From: Solirubrobacteraceae bacterium
GTDB taxonomy: Bacteria > Actinomycetota > Thermoleophilia > Solirubrobacterales > Solirubrobacteraceae
Length of the DNA: 48,113 nt
Direction of reading: 5' to 3'
NCBI GenBank assembly: GCA_030447785.1
Contig: JAUJOF010000008.1
Location: forward strand, 38,576 to 86,688
Each line of letters opens with the position of its first letter. Position 1 is the stretch's first letter. Both the position numbers and the translations under genes were made by a program. A model generated the notes under the pieces. It did not search any database, had not been told where the DNA came from, and saw nothing but the letters and a program-made list of their open reading frames with translations. Shown piece after piece: positions 1-8,878 of this stretch.

Positions 1-1
1 G

Positions 2-262
2 TGCGCGTTCGTGCAGGATCTGCGCTGGCTCGACCTGTACCGCTCGCCGGGGGTCGGCGAGACCCTTGACTGGGCTCAGGCCTTCCACACGCTGGGGCGC
101 GACAGGCTCGACCCGGCGACCGCCGACCGCACGCTCGGCACGCTGCTCAAGGAGCGCGACGATCTCGAGCGGATCCGGGGAAGCGAACTGGAGGGCCTCG
201 TCGAGCGGGCCGAAGAGCGCGCCACGCAGCTGCGTCCGGATGGAGGCGATAGCCGTGGCTGA
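2..262 (+). CDS. MoxR-family AAA+ ATPase, C-terminal end (partial)
   Basis: The reading frame is open from the left edge, so only the last 86 or so residues are visible. They contain the MoxR lid signature DLYRSPGVGETLDWAQAF, typical of the C-terminal helical region of MoxR/CoxD-type AAA+ ATPases; the Walker motifs lie outside the window. The stop overlaps the start of a vWA-domain gene by 23 nt, the usual MoxR plus vWA pair in which the ATPase and a MIDAS protein act together as a metal-insertion or assembly chaperone. In the carbon monoxide dehydrogenase cluster the pair is called CoxD/CoxE, but no cox structural gene is visible here, so the client is unknown. Confidence 0.8.
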   Translation, partial: CAFVQDLRWLDLYRSPGVGETLDWAQAFHTLGRDRLDPATADRTLGTLLKERDDLERIRGSELEGLVERAEERATQLRPDGGDSRG

Positions 263-1565
263 GCGGGCCCACGCCGTGGGGGCGTCCCGGGACCCCGATG
301 CCGTCCAGCGGACGCCCGACCAGGCGATCCTGGCCGCCGCCGTGGCCTTCGCCCGCGCGCTGCGCGAGTCGGGTATGTCCGCGAGCGTGGACAGCGAGCT
401 GGTGTTCTTCAGCGCGCTGGCCGAGATCGACGTGCGCACTCAGTCCGATGTCTACTGGGCAGCCCATGCGACCTTCGTCCACACCCCCGACGAGCGCGCG
501 GTCTTCGACGAGCTCTTCGAGCGCTTCTGGGAGGGCTACCCGCTCACGTCCACCCCGCGCGGGGCAGAGCACGGCGAGAGCGACGCGCGCATGGGCGGGC
601 GTCAGCAGGGCGGCGAGGCGCTGCCCCAGTTCAAGCACGAGGGCAAGTCCGCGGTCCCGTTGGGCGGCCAGAAGAACCAAGCCACGCGCGACATCCCCAG
701 CGCCGAGGGCGACCAGGGGGCGACCAATCACCAGCGGGGCCTCGCGGCCGCCTGGAGCGAGCGCGAGACCCTCAGCGACCGCCAGCGTCTGCAATACGCC
801 AGCCACGAGCTCGCCGCGCTGCGCCGGCTCGCGGAGGAGATCAAACGGGCCGCCCCCGAGCGCACCTCGCGCCGCAGTCGCCCGGCTAGCGGTGGGCACC
901 GCCTGGACGTGCGCCGGACGCTGCGCCACTCGATGGCGACCGACGGAGAGGCCTTCCGCCTCGCCTACATGGCGCCGACGCCGCGGCCGCGGCGTCTGCT
1001 GTTCCTGTGCGACGTGTCGGGCTCGATGGAGCGCTACTCGCGCGTGCTGCTGGCCTCGCTGAAGGCGGCGGTGGGGGCAGCGCGCAGGGCGGAGGCGTTC
1101 GTGTTCGCGACGCGGCTGACGCGGCTCACGCGCTCGCTGGGCGGTCACGACCTCGAACGCGCGCTCGAGCAGGCGCGGGAAACGGTCCCCGACTGGTCGG
1201 GCGGCACTCGCATCGGCGGGGCCCTCGCCGACTTCAACCGCGCCTACGGGCGCCGCGGCTTCGCCCGTGGCGCGATCGTGCTCGTGGTCAGCGACGGCTG
1301 GGACCGCGGCGATCCGGAGCTGCTGGCCGGCGAGGTGCGCCGGCTGCAGTTGCAGGCGCGGCGGCTGGTGTGGATCAACCCCCGCCCGATGGGCATCGAC
1401 CAGCAGCCGCTGGCCATCGGGATGCGCGCGGCGATGCGCTTCGTGGACGACTTCGTCCCGGGCCACGACCCGCGCGCCGTCGCCGGGCTCGCGCGGCTGA
1501 TCGGGGAGCTCGGCGGGCAGCGGCCACAGCGCCGCCGGGTGCTAGAGGTCGTGCCTGGCGGCTGA
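240..1565 (+). CDS. vWA-domain protein, CoxE-like
   Basis: A 441-residue protein whose C-terminal half is a von Willebrand factor A domain. The MIDAS motif DVSGS (DxSxS) follows the strand LLFLC, and a later strand reads IVLVVSDGWDRG. The N-terminal half is helical and the middle is a hydrophilic low-complexity linker, as in the CoxE/YeaD2 family of about 400-450 residues. I chose ATG 240 because it overlaps the end of the ATPase gene; GTG 255 is an alternative. The two are probably translationally coupled. Expected role: partner of the MoxR ATPase in cytoplasmic assembly of a metalloenzyme. The client cannot be told from this window. Confidence 0.82.
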   Translation: MEAIAVAERAHAVGASRDPDAVQRTPDQAILAAAVAFARALRESGMSASVDSELVFFSALAEIDVRTQSDVYWAAHATFVHTPDERAVFDELFERFWEGYPLTSTPRGAEHGESDARMGGRQQGGEALPQFKHEGKSAVPLGGQKNQATRDIPSAEGDQGATNHQRGLAAAWSERETLSDRQRLQYASHELAALRRLAEEIKRAAPERTSRRSRPASGGHRLDVRRTLRHSMATDGEAFRLAYMAPTPRPRRLLFLCDVSGSMERYSRVLLASLKAAVGAARRAEAFVFATRLTRLTRSLGGHDLERALEQARETVPDWSGGTRIGGALADFNRAYGRRGFARGAIVLVVSDGWDRGDPELLAGEVRRLQLQARRLVWINPRPMGIDQQPLAIGMRAAMRFVDDFVPGHDPRAVAGLARLIGELGGQRPQRRRVLEVVPGG

Positions 1566-1611
1566 GGTTCCGTTCTCCGGACGGAGCGGCCGTCAAGCCG
1601 ATCCCGGGCCT

Positions 1612-3818
1612 CTGACGGCGGTCGAGCGACGCCGCCTGGAGGTTCGCGGTGTGGTCCAGGGCGTCGGCTTCCGGCCCTTCGTGCACGGGCTGGCGGTGCG
1701 CCACCGGCTGACGGGGTTCGTGCGCAACGAGGGCTGGGGTGTGGTGGTCGAGGCGGAAGGGGGACCCGAGGCGCTCGAGGCGTTCGCCGCCGCCGTGGCC
1801 GGCGAGGCGCCCGCGCTGGCGCGGGTGGAGTCGGTGCGCACCAGCCGCGTGGCGGCGCGCGGAGACGCCGCGTTCGCCATCGCGGCGAGCGAGGGGGAGG
1901 GGGACGCCTTCTCCGCGCTCGTGCCCGCCGACGCGGCGACCTGCGACGACTGCCTGCGCGAGCTCTTCGACCCCGCCGACCGCCGCCATCGCCATCCCTT
2001 CATCACCTGCACCCAGTGCGGCCCGCGCTTCACGATCGTGCGCGACGTGCCCTACGACCGCCCGCAGACCACCATGGCGCAGTTCACGATGTGCGCGGCG
2101 TGCCGCGCGGAGTACGACGATCCCGCCGACCGGCGCTTCCACGCCGAGGCGATCGCCTGCCCGCAGTGCGGTCCGCGCCTCGACCTGGCGCTGGAGGAGG
2201 CCGTCGCGCTGCTGCGCGCCGGGGCGATCGTGGCGGTCAAGGGCCTGGGCGGCTGGCACCTGGCCTGCGACGCCGCCAGCGACGAGGCCGTCGCGCGCCT
2301 GCGCACGCGCAAGCATCGCGACGCCAAGCCGTTCGCGGTGATGACCGCGCGGCCGCAGGCGCTGGTCGAGGGCCCGCTCGAGCTGCTGGGCGCGCTCGAG
2401 CGCCCGATCGTGCTGCTGGACCGGCGCGCCGGCGCGCCGGTGTGCGTCGCGGTGGCACCCGACGCCTCGCCCCGGGGCGGGATGCTGCCCGACACGCCGC
2501 TCCACCCTCTCCAGGCCGCCGACCGGGACCGCCCGCCCGGGCTCCCCCGCGCCAGACCTCTCCGACGAGCCGATCGTGACCGGTGACCACGAGGCCCGCG
2601 AGCGCCTGGCCGGCATCGCCGACGCCTTCCTGGGCCACGACGCCCGATCCACCGCCGCTGTGAGGACTCGGTGGTGGCCCCGGCGGACGAGGGTCTGCGC
2701 GCCTCGGCTTTCCGGGCGCGGACCGGTGAGGCGGCCAGCGGCGCCCTCACGCTGCGCCGCTCGCGCGGCTACGCACCCGCTGCGCTGTCCTCCCCATCGG
2801 GGCGCGACGCACGGTCGTCGCCGCGGGCGCCGAGCTCAAGGCGACCTTCTGCGTCGCCCGTGGCGACCGGGCGTTCCTCTCGGCGCATCTGGGCGATCTG
2901 GTCACCGAGCCGGCGCTGCGCGCCTTCCATGCCGACCTCGAGCTCTACCTGGGGATGCTCGGCGCCGCCCCCGAGGTGGTCGCCCACGACCTGCATCCCG
3001 GCTACGCGGCGACGCGCTGGGCCCTCGAGCAGGACGTCGAGCTCGTCGGCGTCGCACCATCATGCGCACGCCGCCGCGTGCCTGGCCGAGCACGGCGCGT
3101 GGGGACCCGCGCTGGCCGTGGTCTTCGACGGCACGGCTACGGCCCCGACGCCACGTTGTGGGGCGGCGAGGTGCTGCGCTGCGACCCTGACCGGCTACGA
3201 GCGCGTGGCCCACCTCGAGGCGGTGCCCCTGCCCGGCGGCGAGGCCGCGATCCGCCAGCCGTGGCGCATGGCCGCCGTCCACCTGGAGCGAGCCGGGCGG
3301 CCGGTGCCCTACGCGCGCTGGCCCGAGGTGCGCACGAGCCTGCGCGTCAACGCGCCGCCCTCCTCGGGGATGGGTCGCCTGTTCGACGCGGTCGCCGCCC
3401 TGGCCGGCCTGCGCGACGAGGTCTCCTACGAGGGCCAGGCCGCCATCGAGCTGGAGGAGCTGGCCGGCGACGTCGAGGCCGCGCCCTACCCCTGCCGCGT
3501 GGCCGACGGCGTCCTGCACGGCAGCGACCTGGTCGCCGCCGTGCACGACAATCCGCGGCCGGGCGCCGGGGCGCCCAGGTCGCCGCCGCCTTCCACGAGG
3601 GCGTGGCGGCGGCCGCCGCGCAGGCCTGCGTGCAGGCCGCGCAGCCGCGTACGGTCGTCCTGTCGGGAGGCACCTTCCAGAACCGCCGCCTGCGCCGCTC
3701 CGTGCGCCGCCGGCTCGAGGCCGAGGGCTTCGAGGTGCTCAGCCACCGCCGCGTGCCGCCCAACGACGGCGGGATCAGCTACGGACAGGCGGCCATCGCC
3801 GCCGCAGCGCAGGGGTGA
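1612..3818 (+). pseudogene. hypF: Carbamoyltransferase HypF, broken by multiple frame changes
   Basis: HypF makes the thiocarbamate-derived cyanide ligands of [NiFe]-hydrogenases. All domains are recognisable in order: acylphosphatase (VVQGVGFRPFV), two zinc-finger pairs (CDDC, CTQCG; CAAC, CPQCG), YrdC-like (AVKGLGGWHLACDA, RTRKHRDAKPFAVM), and Kae1-like (SHHHAHAAACLAEHG, GGEAAIRQPWRMA, VVLSGGTFQNRRL). The frame changes about seven times: near 2505-2540, 2643-2655, 2790-2815, 3050, 3133, 3190 and 3565. Each step can be explained by one or two missing bases, for example a lost G where FDGTGYG is expected near 3133. The conserved N-terminus (ERRRLEVRGVVQG) needs a start upstream of GTG 1651, and the only candidate is CTG 1612. 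Real decay or sequencing errors are both possible. Confidence 0.85.
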
Positions 3819-3871
3819 ACGCTCGAGCGGCCCCGGGGTTTTTGCGGCCGGCGTCTCAGGCAACGCGCGGG

Positions 3872-3877
3872 TAGGGT
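3872..3877 (+). promoter_or_regulatory. Leaderless-type -10 box of the rubredoxin gene
   Basis: TAGGGT lies 7 nt before ATG 3885 and no Shine-Dalgarno sequence is present, the geometry expected if transcription starts at the start codon. Confidence 0.5.
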
Positions 3878-3884
3878 GGCGCGC

Positions 3885-4070
3885 ATGAGCACCGAGACCA
3901 CGGAAGCCCAGCGCTGGATCTGCGAGTCCTGCGGCTTCATCTACGATCCCGAGGAGGGCGACCCCGACGGCGGAATCCCCGAGGGCACCGCCTTCGCGGA
4001 CATCCCCGACTCCTGGTTCTGCCCGGTGTGCGGAGCGCGCAAGAAGGACTTCGTCCTCTACGAGGACTGA
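3885..4070 (+). CDS. Rubredoxin
   Basis: A 61-residue one-electron carrier that binds a single iron with four cysteines: CESC (C13, C16) and CPVC (C46, C49). The family core is clear: the aromatic WICESCGFIYDP, the acidic stretch EEGDPDGGI, and SWFCPVCGARKKDF. ATG 3885 is preferred to GTG 3876 because a TAGGGT box sits 7 nt upstream of it. It lies 66 nt after hypF. Rubredoxins sometimes accompany hydrogenase or alkane hydroxylase genes, so a redox role linked to one of these is possible, but no such enzyme is present in the window. Confidence 0.93.
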   Translation: MSTETTEAQRWICESCGFIYDPEEGDPDGGIPEGTAFADIPDSWFCPVCGARKKDFVLYED

Positions 4071-4098
4071 CGAGGGGCACCATCGTTTTCGCCCCTCG
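4071..4098 (+). terminator. Hairpin between rubredoxin and alcohol dehydrogenase
   Basis: CGAGGGGC (4071-4078) pairs perfectly with GCCCCTCG (4091-4098) around a 12-nt loop, starting directly after the rubredoxin stop. There is no T-run, so it may be a weak terminator or an attenuating or mRNA-stabilising hairpin. Confidence 0.4.
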
Positions 4099-4119
4099 GC
4101 GCCGGGTAAGGCCCTCGTC

Positions 4120-5307
4120 ATGAAGGCACTGACCTGGCATGGCAAGCGCGACGTGCGCGTCGACACGGTCCCGGATCCCTCGATCCAGGAGGCCACCGAC
4201 GCGATCGTGCGCATCACCACCACCGCGATCTGCGGCTCGGACCTGCACCTCTACGAGGTGCTCGGCCCCTTCATCAAGGAGGGGGACATCCTCGGCCACG
4301 AGCCGATGGGCATCGTCGAGGAGGTGGGGCCGGGTATCTCGCACATCAAGGCTGGCGACCGCGTGGTCATCCCCTTCAACATCTCCTGCGGCTCGTGCTG
4401 GATGTGCGACCGCCACCTCTTCGCCCACTGCGAGACCACGCAGGTGCGCGAGCAGGGCATGGGCGCCGCCTTCTTCGGCTACACCGAGCTCTACGGCGAG
4501 GTGCCCGGCGGGCAGGCCGAGTTCCTGCGCGTGCCCCAGGCGCACTTCGGGCCGATCAAGGTGCCCGAGGGGCCGCCCGACGAGCACTTCGTCTACCTCT
4601 CCGATGTGCTGCCCACCTCCTGGCAGGCGGTCGAGTACGCCGGCATCCCCGAGGGGGGCAGCGTGGCAGTCTACGGGCTGGGCCCGATCGGCCAGATGAG
4701 CTCGCGCATCGCCCGCCACCGGGGCGCGCGCGTGCTCGCCGTCGACCTGGTGGGCGAGCGCCTGGACATGGCGCGCCGCCACGGCATCGAGGTGCTCGAC
4801 GCGCTCGAGCACGACGACGTCCCGGGCGTCATTCGCGAGCTGACCGAGGGTCGGGGCACCGACTCGGTGATCGACGCGGTGGGGATGGAGGCCCACGGTT
4901 CGCCGGTCGGCAAGGCCGCCCACACGCTCGCCGGCCTGCTGCCCGACGCGGCGGCCCAGAAGCTCATGAAGACGGCGGGCGCCGACCGCTTGGCGGTGCT
5001 CAATCTCTGCTTCGACAGCGTGCGTCGTGGCGGGACGATCTCGATCAGCGGCGTCTACGGCGGCACCGCGGACCCCATCAACATGCTCAAGCTCTTCGAC
5101 AAGGGCGTGCAAATCAAGATGGGCCAGGCCCACGTCAAGCGCTGGATCGACGACATCATGCCCCTGCTCAGCGGCGACGGCGACGGCGATCCCCTGGGCG
5201 TCGGCGACTTGGCGACGCACAAGATGCCCCTCGAGCAGGCGCCCCACGGCTACGAGATCTTCCAGAAGAAGCAGGACGGGGCGATCAAGGTGCTGCTCCA
5301 GCCGTAG
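4120..5307 (+). CDS. Zinc-dependent alcohol dehydrogenase, formaldehyde-dehydrogenase-like
   Basis: A 395-residue medium-chain dehydrogenase. Catalytic zinc ligands are in ICGSDLHLYE (Cys) and LGHEPMGIVEEVG (His-Glu). The structural zinc lobe has four cysteines in SCGSCWMCDRHLFAHC. The Rossmann motif VAVYGLGPIGQM binds NAD(P). The insertion after the zinc lobe and the region DAVGMEAHG...LNLCFDSVRRGG match the large glutathione-independent formaldehyde dehydrogenase-like subgroup, common in actinobacteria for general aldehyde or alcohol oxidation. Substrate is not determined by the sequence. It stands alone, 49 nt after rubredoxin and behind a hairpin. The 218 bp downstream hold only short palindromes (for example GCAGATCTGC at 5321-5330). 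Confidence 0.88.
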   Translation: MKALTWHGKRDVRVDTVPDPSIQEATDAIVRITTTAICGSDLHLYEVLGPFIKEGDILGHEPMGIVEEVGPGISHIKAGDRVVIPFNISCGSCWMCDRHLFAHCETTQVREQGMGAAFFGYTELYGEVPGGQAEFLRVPQAHFGPIKVPEGPPDEHFVYLSDVLPTSWQAVEYAGIPEGGSVAVYGLGPIGQMSSRIARHRGARVLAVDLVGERLDMARRHGIEVLDALEHDDVPGVIRELTEGRGTDSVIDAVGMEAHGSPVGKAAHTLAGLLPDAAAQKLMKTAGADRLAVLNLCFDSVRRGGTISISGVYGGTADPINMLKLFDKGVQIKMGQAHVKRWIDDIMPLLSGDGDGDPLGVGDLATHKMPLEQAPHGYEIFQKKQDGAIKVLLQP

Positions 5308-5484
5308 GCGACGGGGAGTTGCAGATCTGCAGCGCCTTCGTTGCGAAAGGGGCGGGCCTGGGGGGCATCGAGGGGGAGGACGCTGGCGGTGTGCCGGCGT
5401 CCGCTCAGTCCCTGAAGGGTGTAGAAGCCCCCACAGCCTCACGCGCCTCGGCCGCCTGGGGACTTGACCACACCAGGGTGTGGC

Positions 5485-5525
5485 AACGCCCCAGCGACTT
5501 CCTCTGAGCCGATTCGTGGGGCGTT
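5485..5525. repeat. Inverted repeat abutting the start of the AbiEi/DUF559 gene
   Basis: AACGCCCC (5485-5492) and GGGGCGTT (5518-5525) form a perfect 8-bp inverted repeat whose right arm touches the GTG start at 5526. A second small inverted repeat, CCACAC/GTGTGG, lies just upstream at 5468-5483. Candidate autoregulatory operator. Confidence 0.4.
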
Positions 5526-6431
5526 GTGCACCCTGATCGGTCGGTGGAGCGGTTGGCTCGCGCCCAACACTGGGTGGTCGCCCGTCCCCAGCTCGTCGCG
5601 CTGGGACTCAGCCGGCGGGCCATCGAGCATCGCCTGGCCACCGGCGACCTGCGGGCCCTGCACCGCGGCGTGTACCTCGTCGGCCACGCGGAGCCGCCGC
5701 CGCTGGCGCGCGAGTGGGCCGCCCTCCTGGCGTGTGGCGAGGGCGCCGTCCTCAGCCACCACACCGCCTCGGCCCTCTGGCGTCTGCGTCCTTCGCTGCC
5801 ACCGACGGTCGACGTCACGGTTCCCGGCCGCGATCGCCGCCACCCAGGCATCCAGGTCCACCGCACCCTCTCCCTCGATGCCCGGGACGCAACCCGCCGC
5901 CACGGCCTGCCGGTCATCGCACCCGCGCGCACCCTCCTCGACCTGGCCGCCGTCCTCGTGCCCCGAGAGCTGGAGCGGGCCATCGACGAGGCGCGCACGC
6001 AGCGCATCACCACCGACTCCCTGCTCCTCGACGCCCTCGGGCGCGCGCCGCACCACAGGGGCGCCCGAGCGGTTCGCGATCACCTGAAGAACGAGCAGGA
6101 GCCCGCGATGACCCGCTCCAAGGCCGAAGAGCGCATGCTGGCCCTCGTGCGCCAGGCCGACCTCCCACCCTTCGTGACCAACCGCCTGGTGCACGGTCAC
6201 GAGGTCGACTTCCTCTGGCGCATCCAGCGCGTCGTCGTTGAGGTCGACAGCTATCAGTTCCACCGCAGCAGAGCCCGCTTCGAGAACGACCGCCGCCGTG
6301 ACGCCGACCTCCAGGCGAAGGGCTACGCCGTCCTGCGCGTCACCTGGCGTCACCTGCGCCAGGAGCCGCTCTTCGTGGCGGCTCGTCTGGGAGCGCTGCT
6401 CGCCTCGGACGCGTCGGGCCCTCTCTCCTAG
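5526..6431 (+). CDS. AbiEi-like N-terminal domain fused to DUF559 (Vsr/nuclease-like) domain
   Basis: A 301-residue protein. The first 75 residues (HWVVARPQLVALGLSRRAIEHRL...GDLRALHRGVYLVGH) resemble the winged-helix domain of AbiEi-family antitoxins. The C-terminal 110 residues (EVDFLWRIQRVVVEVDSYQFHRSR...RRRDADLQAKGYAVLRVTW) match DUF559, related to very-short-patch-repair and PD-(D/E)XK nucleases; the D..E.D and later D/K residues are present. Such proteins are scattered in actinobacterial genomes without a fixed partner. No AbiEii-like toxin is adjacent. GTG 5526 is the first start after an inverted repeat. The function is unproven; it could be a stand-alone defence or selfish element. 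Confidence 0.75.
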   Translation: MHPDRSVERLARAQHWVVARPQLVALGLSRRAIEHRLATGDLRALHRGVYLVGHAEPPPLAREWAALLACGEGAVLSHHTASALWRLRPSLPPTVDVTVPGRDRRHPGIQVHRTLSLDARDATRRHGLPVIAPARTLLDLAAVLVPRELERAIDEARTQRITTDSLLLDALGRAPHHRGARAVRDHLKNEQEPAMTRSKAEERMLALVRQADLPPFVTNRLVHGHEVDFLWRIQRVVVEVDSYQFHRSRARFENDRRRDADLQAKGYAVLRVTWRHLRQEPLFVAARLGALLASDASGPLS

Positions 6432-6434
6432 GCT
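6429..6434 (+). promoter_or_regulatory. Leaderless-type -10 box of the spermidine-synthase-like gene
   Basis: TAGGCT lies 7 nt before GTG 6442 and overlaps the stop codon of the preceding gene. No Shine-Dalgarno sequence is present. Confidence 0.45.
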
Positions 6435-6441
6435 CTCCGGC

Positions 6442-7956
6442 GTGCCGCGCCTTCCGAAGCCGAAGCTCGAGCTGACGGTCTTCGTGGTGGGCACCGGCTC
6501 CCTGGGGGCGGAGATCGCCGTATCGCGCCTGATGGCTCCCTACTTCGGGAGCTCGACGATCATCTGGGCCAACATCATCGGCGTCGTGCTGATCGCCCTG
6601 TCACTGGGCTACTGGCTGGGTGGTCGCCTGGCCGACCGCGACCCCACGGAGAACGGCATGTACCGCCTGATCATGGTCGCGGCACTGCTGCTGGCGGCGA
6701 TTCCCTTCGTCGCCGACCCCATCCTGGGGCTGGCCGTCGGCGCGCTGGACTCCATCGCGGTGGGCGCGTTCGTGGGCTCGCTCTTCGGCGTGCTCGCGCT
6801 CGTCGCCGTGCCCGTGCTCATGCTGGGAGCCATCGCGCCCTACGCGGTGCGCCTGGGCGTCCAGCGGGTGGACGAGTCGGGCAGCGTCTCCGGGCGGCTG
6901 TACGCGATCTCCACGCTGGGCTCGCTGACGGGCAACTTCCTGGCCTCCCTGGTGCTGATCCCCTTTCTGGGCACCACGCGCGCCTTCCTGTTCTTCGCGT
7001 TCATCATCGCGCTGGTCGGCGTGCTCGGCCTGGCGCGAGCGCGCTACGCGCTGGCCCCTGCCGCGCTCGTGCTGCTGGCCGCGGCTCCGGTGGGCACGGT
7101 GAAGGCCGCCACGCCCGAGGGGGCCGAGGTCATCTGGGAGGAGCAGACCACCTACCAGTACGCGCGCGTCATCGAGTTCGATGACCGCGAGCGCTGGCTG
7201 GAGCTCAACGAGGGCCAGGCCATCCACTCGATCTACGAGCCCGACACGGTGCTCACGGGCAACATCTGGGACGAGTACCTGGTCGCGCCCTTCTCGGTGC
7301 TCGACCGCGCGCCCGAGCGCATCGCGATCCTGGGCAACGCGGCGGGGACCACCTCGCGCGCCTACGAGGAGCTCTTCCCGCGCACATGGATCGACGGCGT
7401 GGAGATCGACGAGGACCTCACGGAGGTCGGCCGCGAGCTGTTCGACATGAACAACCCCCGCCTGACCACCCACAGCGCCGACGCCCGGCCCTGGCTGCGC
7501 GCCACCGACAAGCGCTACGACGCCATCCTCGTCGACGCCTACCGCCAGCCCTACATCCCCTTCTACCTCACCACCCGGGAGTTCTTCGAGCTGGCCCGCG
7601 AGCGGCTCGAGCCGGGCGGGGTCGTGATGGTCAACGTGGGCCATCCCGAGGGCAACGACGACCTCGAGCGGGTGCTGGGGCGCACGATGGCCGAGGTCTT
7701 CCCCAACGTGATGCGCGACCCGGCCGAGGACACCAACACCCTGCTGATCGCCACCGAGGATCGCGGCGCCGGGCCGGCGCGCCTGCGTGCGGCGATCCCC
7801 TCGTTGCCCGAGGATGTCCGCCCCCGCGCGGCACAGGCGGCCGCCCGCCTGGGCCGCCGCCTGCCCGGCGGCACCGTCTACACCGACGACCACGCCCCCG
7901 TGGAGTGGCTCATCGACGCAAGCATCCTCGAGGTGGCCGCCCAGGGCGAGCGCTGA
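6442..7956 (+). CDS. Membrane-anchored spermidine synthase-like protein
   Basis: A 504-residue fusion. The first 215 residues hold about seven hydrophobic segments (for example TIIWANIIGVVLIALSLGYW, MLGAIAPYAVRLGV, LTGNFLASLVLIPFLGTT). The C-terminal half is a spermidine-synthase-like Rossmann fold with WLELNEGQAIHS, IAILGNAAGTTSRAYEELFP, DGVEIDEDLTEVGRELFDM and YDAILVDAYRQP. The canonical polyamine-transfer motif is not fully kept (GNAAG instead of GGGDG), so aminopropyl transfer is uncertain and it may be another membrane-linked transferase. The frame is open upstream into the preceding gene, but GTG 6442 follows a TAGGCT box by 7 nt and fits the family N-terminus. Confidence 0.8.
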   Translation: MPRLPKPKLELTVFVVGTGSLGAEIAVSRLMAPYFGSSTIIWANIIGVVLIALSLGYWLGGRLADRDPTENGMYRLIMVAALLLAAIPFVADPILGLAVGALDSIAVGAFVGSLFGVLALVAVPVLMLGAIAPYAVRLGVQRVDESGSVSGRLYAISTLGSLTGNFLASLVLIPFLGTTRAFLFFAFIIALVGVLGLARARYALAPAALVLLAAAPVGTVKAATPEGAEVIWEEQTTYQYARVIEFDDRERWLELNEGQAIHSIYEPDTVLTGNIWDEYLVAPFSVLDRAPERIAILGNAAGTTSRAYEELFPRTWIDGVEIDEDLTEVGRELFDMNNPRLTTHSADARPWLRATDKRYDAILVDAYRQPYIPFYLTTREFFELARERLEPGGVVMVNVGHPEGNDDLERVLGRTMAEVFPNVMRDPAEDTNTLLIATEDRGAGPARLRAAIPSLPEDVRPRAAQAAARLGRRLPGGTVYTDDHAPVEWLIDASILEVAAQGER

Positions 7957-7968
7957 GGGCGCCGGGGC

Positions 7969-8820
7969 TCAGGTCTCCAGACCGGCCATCGTCGCCTCGG
8001 GATAGCGTGAGCCGGCGCCCTCGCCGAGGTGGTCGAGCTCGTGCAGCTGCTCGCCGGTGAGGCGCACGTCCACCGCGGCGACGTCCTCCTCCACGCGCTC
8101 GACGATGGCCTGGTTCTCTCGCAGGTTCTCGTCGGAGAAGCGCGGGTTGCTGCGCCGGAAGTCGTCCTCGCTGAGGTGCTCGCGGTTCGAGTAAGCGCCC
8201 GTCAGGAAGCCGCGGCCCATGGGGGAGTAGGGCACGATGGCGATGCCCAGCTCGCGCGCGGTGGGGATGATGTCCTCCTCCAGGCCGCGGGTCCACAGCG
8301 ACCACTCGCTCTGCAGGGCGGTGATGGGATGGACCTCGTGGGCGGCGCGCAGGGTGTCGGCACCGACCTCGCTGAGGCCCAGGTGGCGGACCTTGCCCTG
8401 CTCGACGAGCTCGCCCATGGCGCCGACGGAGTCCTCGATGGGCACGTCGCGATCGCGGCGGTGCATGTAGAACAGGTCGATGTGGTCGACGCCCAGGCGG
8501 CGCAGCGAGGCGTGCAGGCCTCGTGCACGTACTGGGCGGTTGTCGACCCAGCGCCGGTCCCCGTCGCGGCGGTTGGCGAACTTGGTGGCCAGGACGAGCT
8601 GGTCGCGGCGGTCGGCGATCGCGCGCCCTACGAGCTGCTCGTTGTGGCCCTGGCCGTACATGTCGGCGGTGTCCAGGAAGGTCACGCCCAGCTCGAGCGC
8701 GCGGTGGATGGTCTCGACGGACTGCTGTTCGTCGGCGGGACCGTAGAACTCGGACATGCCCATGCAGCCGAGGCCGCGCGGAGACGGTGGGCCGTTGCGG
8801 CCCAGAGTACGTAGTTGCAT
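7969..8820 (-). CDS. Aldo/keto reductase with two short out-of-frame patches
   Basis: A 283-residue NADPH-dependent aldo/keto reductase of the Tas/YajO type: [31 protein letters not shown] (catalytic Asp-Tyr), VLATKF (Lys), DLFYMHRRD (His), [14 protein letters not shown] (cofactor loop). Two stretches do not match the family: [11 protein letters not shown] where NGPTVSALGLGC is expected, and [11 protein letters not shown] where RPEYVHEACHAS is expected. Both read correctly in a neighbouring frame for a few codons, so each is a group of missing bases that together restore frame. This could be sequencing error. Start ATG 8820. It is convergent with the preceding gene, 12 nt apart. Confidence 0.85.
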   Translation of the reverse strand: MQLRTLGRNGPPSPRGLGCMGMSEFYGPADEQQSVETIHRALELGVTFLDTADMYGQGHNEQLVGRAIADRRDQLVLATKFANRRDGDRRWVDNRPVRARGLHASLRRLGVDHIDLFYMHRRDRDVPIEDSVGAMGELVEQGKVRHLGLSEVGADTLRAAHEVHPITALQSEWSLWTRGLEEDIIPTARELGIAIVPYSPMGRGFLTGAYSNREHLSEDDFRRSNPRFSDENLRENQAIVERVEEDVAAVDVRLTGEQLHELDHLGEGAGSRYPEATMAGLET

Positions 8821-8878
8821 GGTCAATGGCTACCGCAGCGTGGCGGCGCCCATGCGTTCTCGTGGCCGGGCGTTGCTC

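Noticed and set aside
1007..1615. Second frame over the end of the vWA gene, stopping at a CTGA next to hypF
   Set aside because: The vWA frame has a natural end at 1565; the alternative tail has no family support, so coupling to hypF is not claimed.
3824..3843. CCCCGGGG followed by five T after hypF as an intrinsic terminator
   Set aside because: The palindrome has no loop and the longer stem is poor; too weak to list as a terminator.
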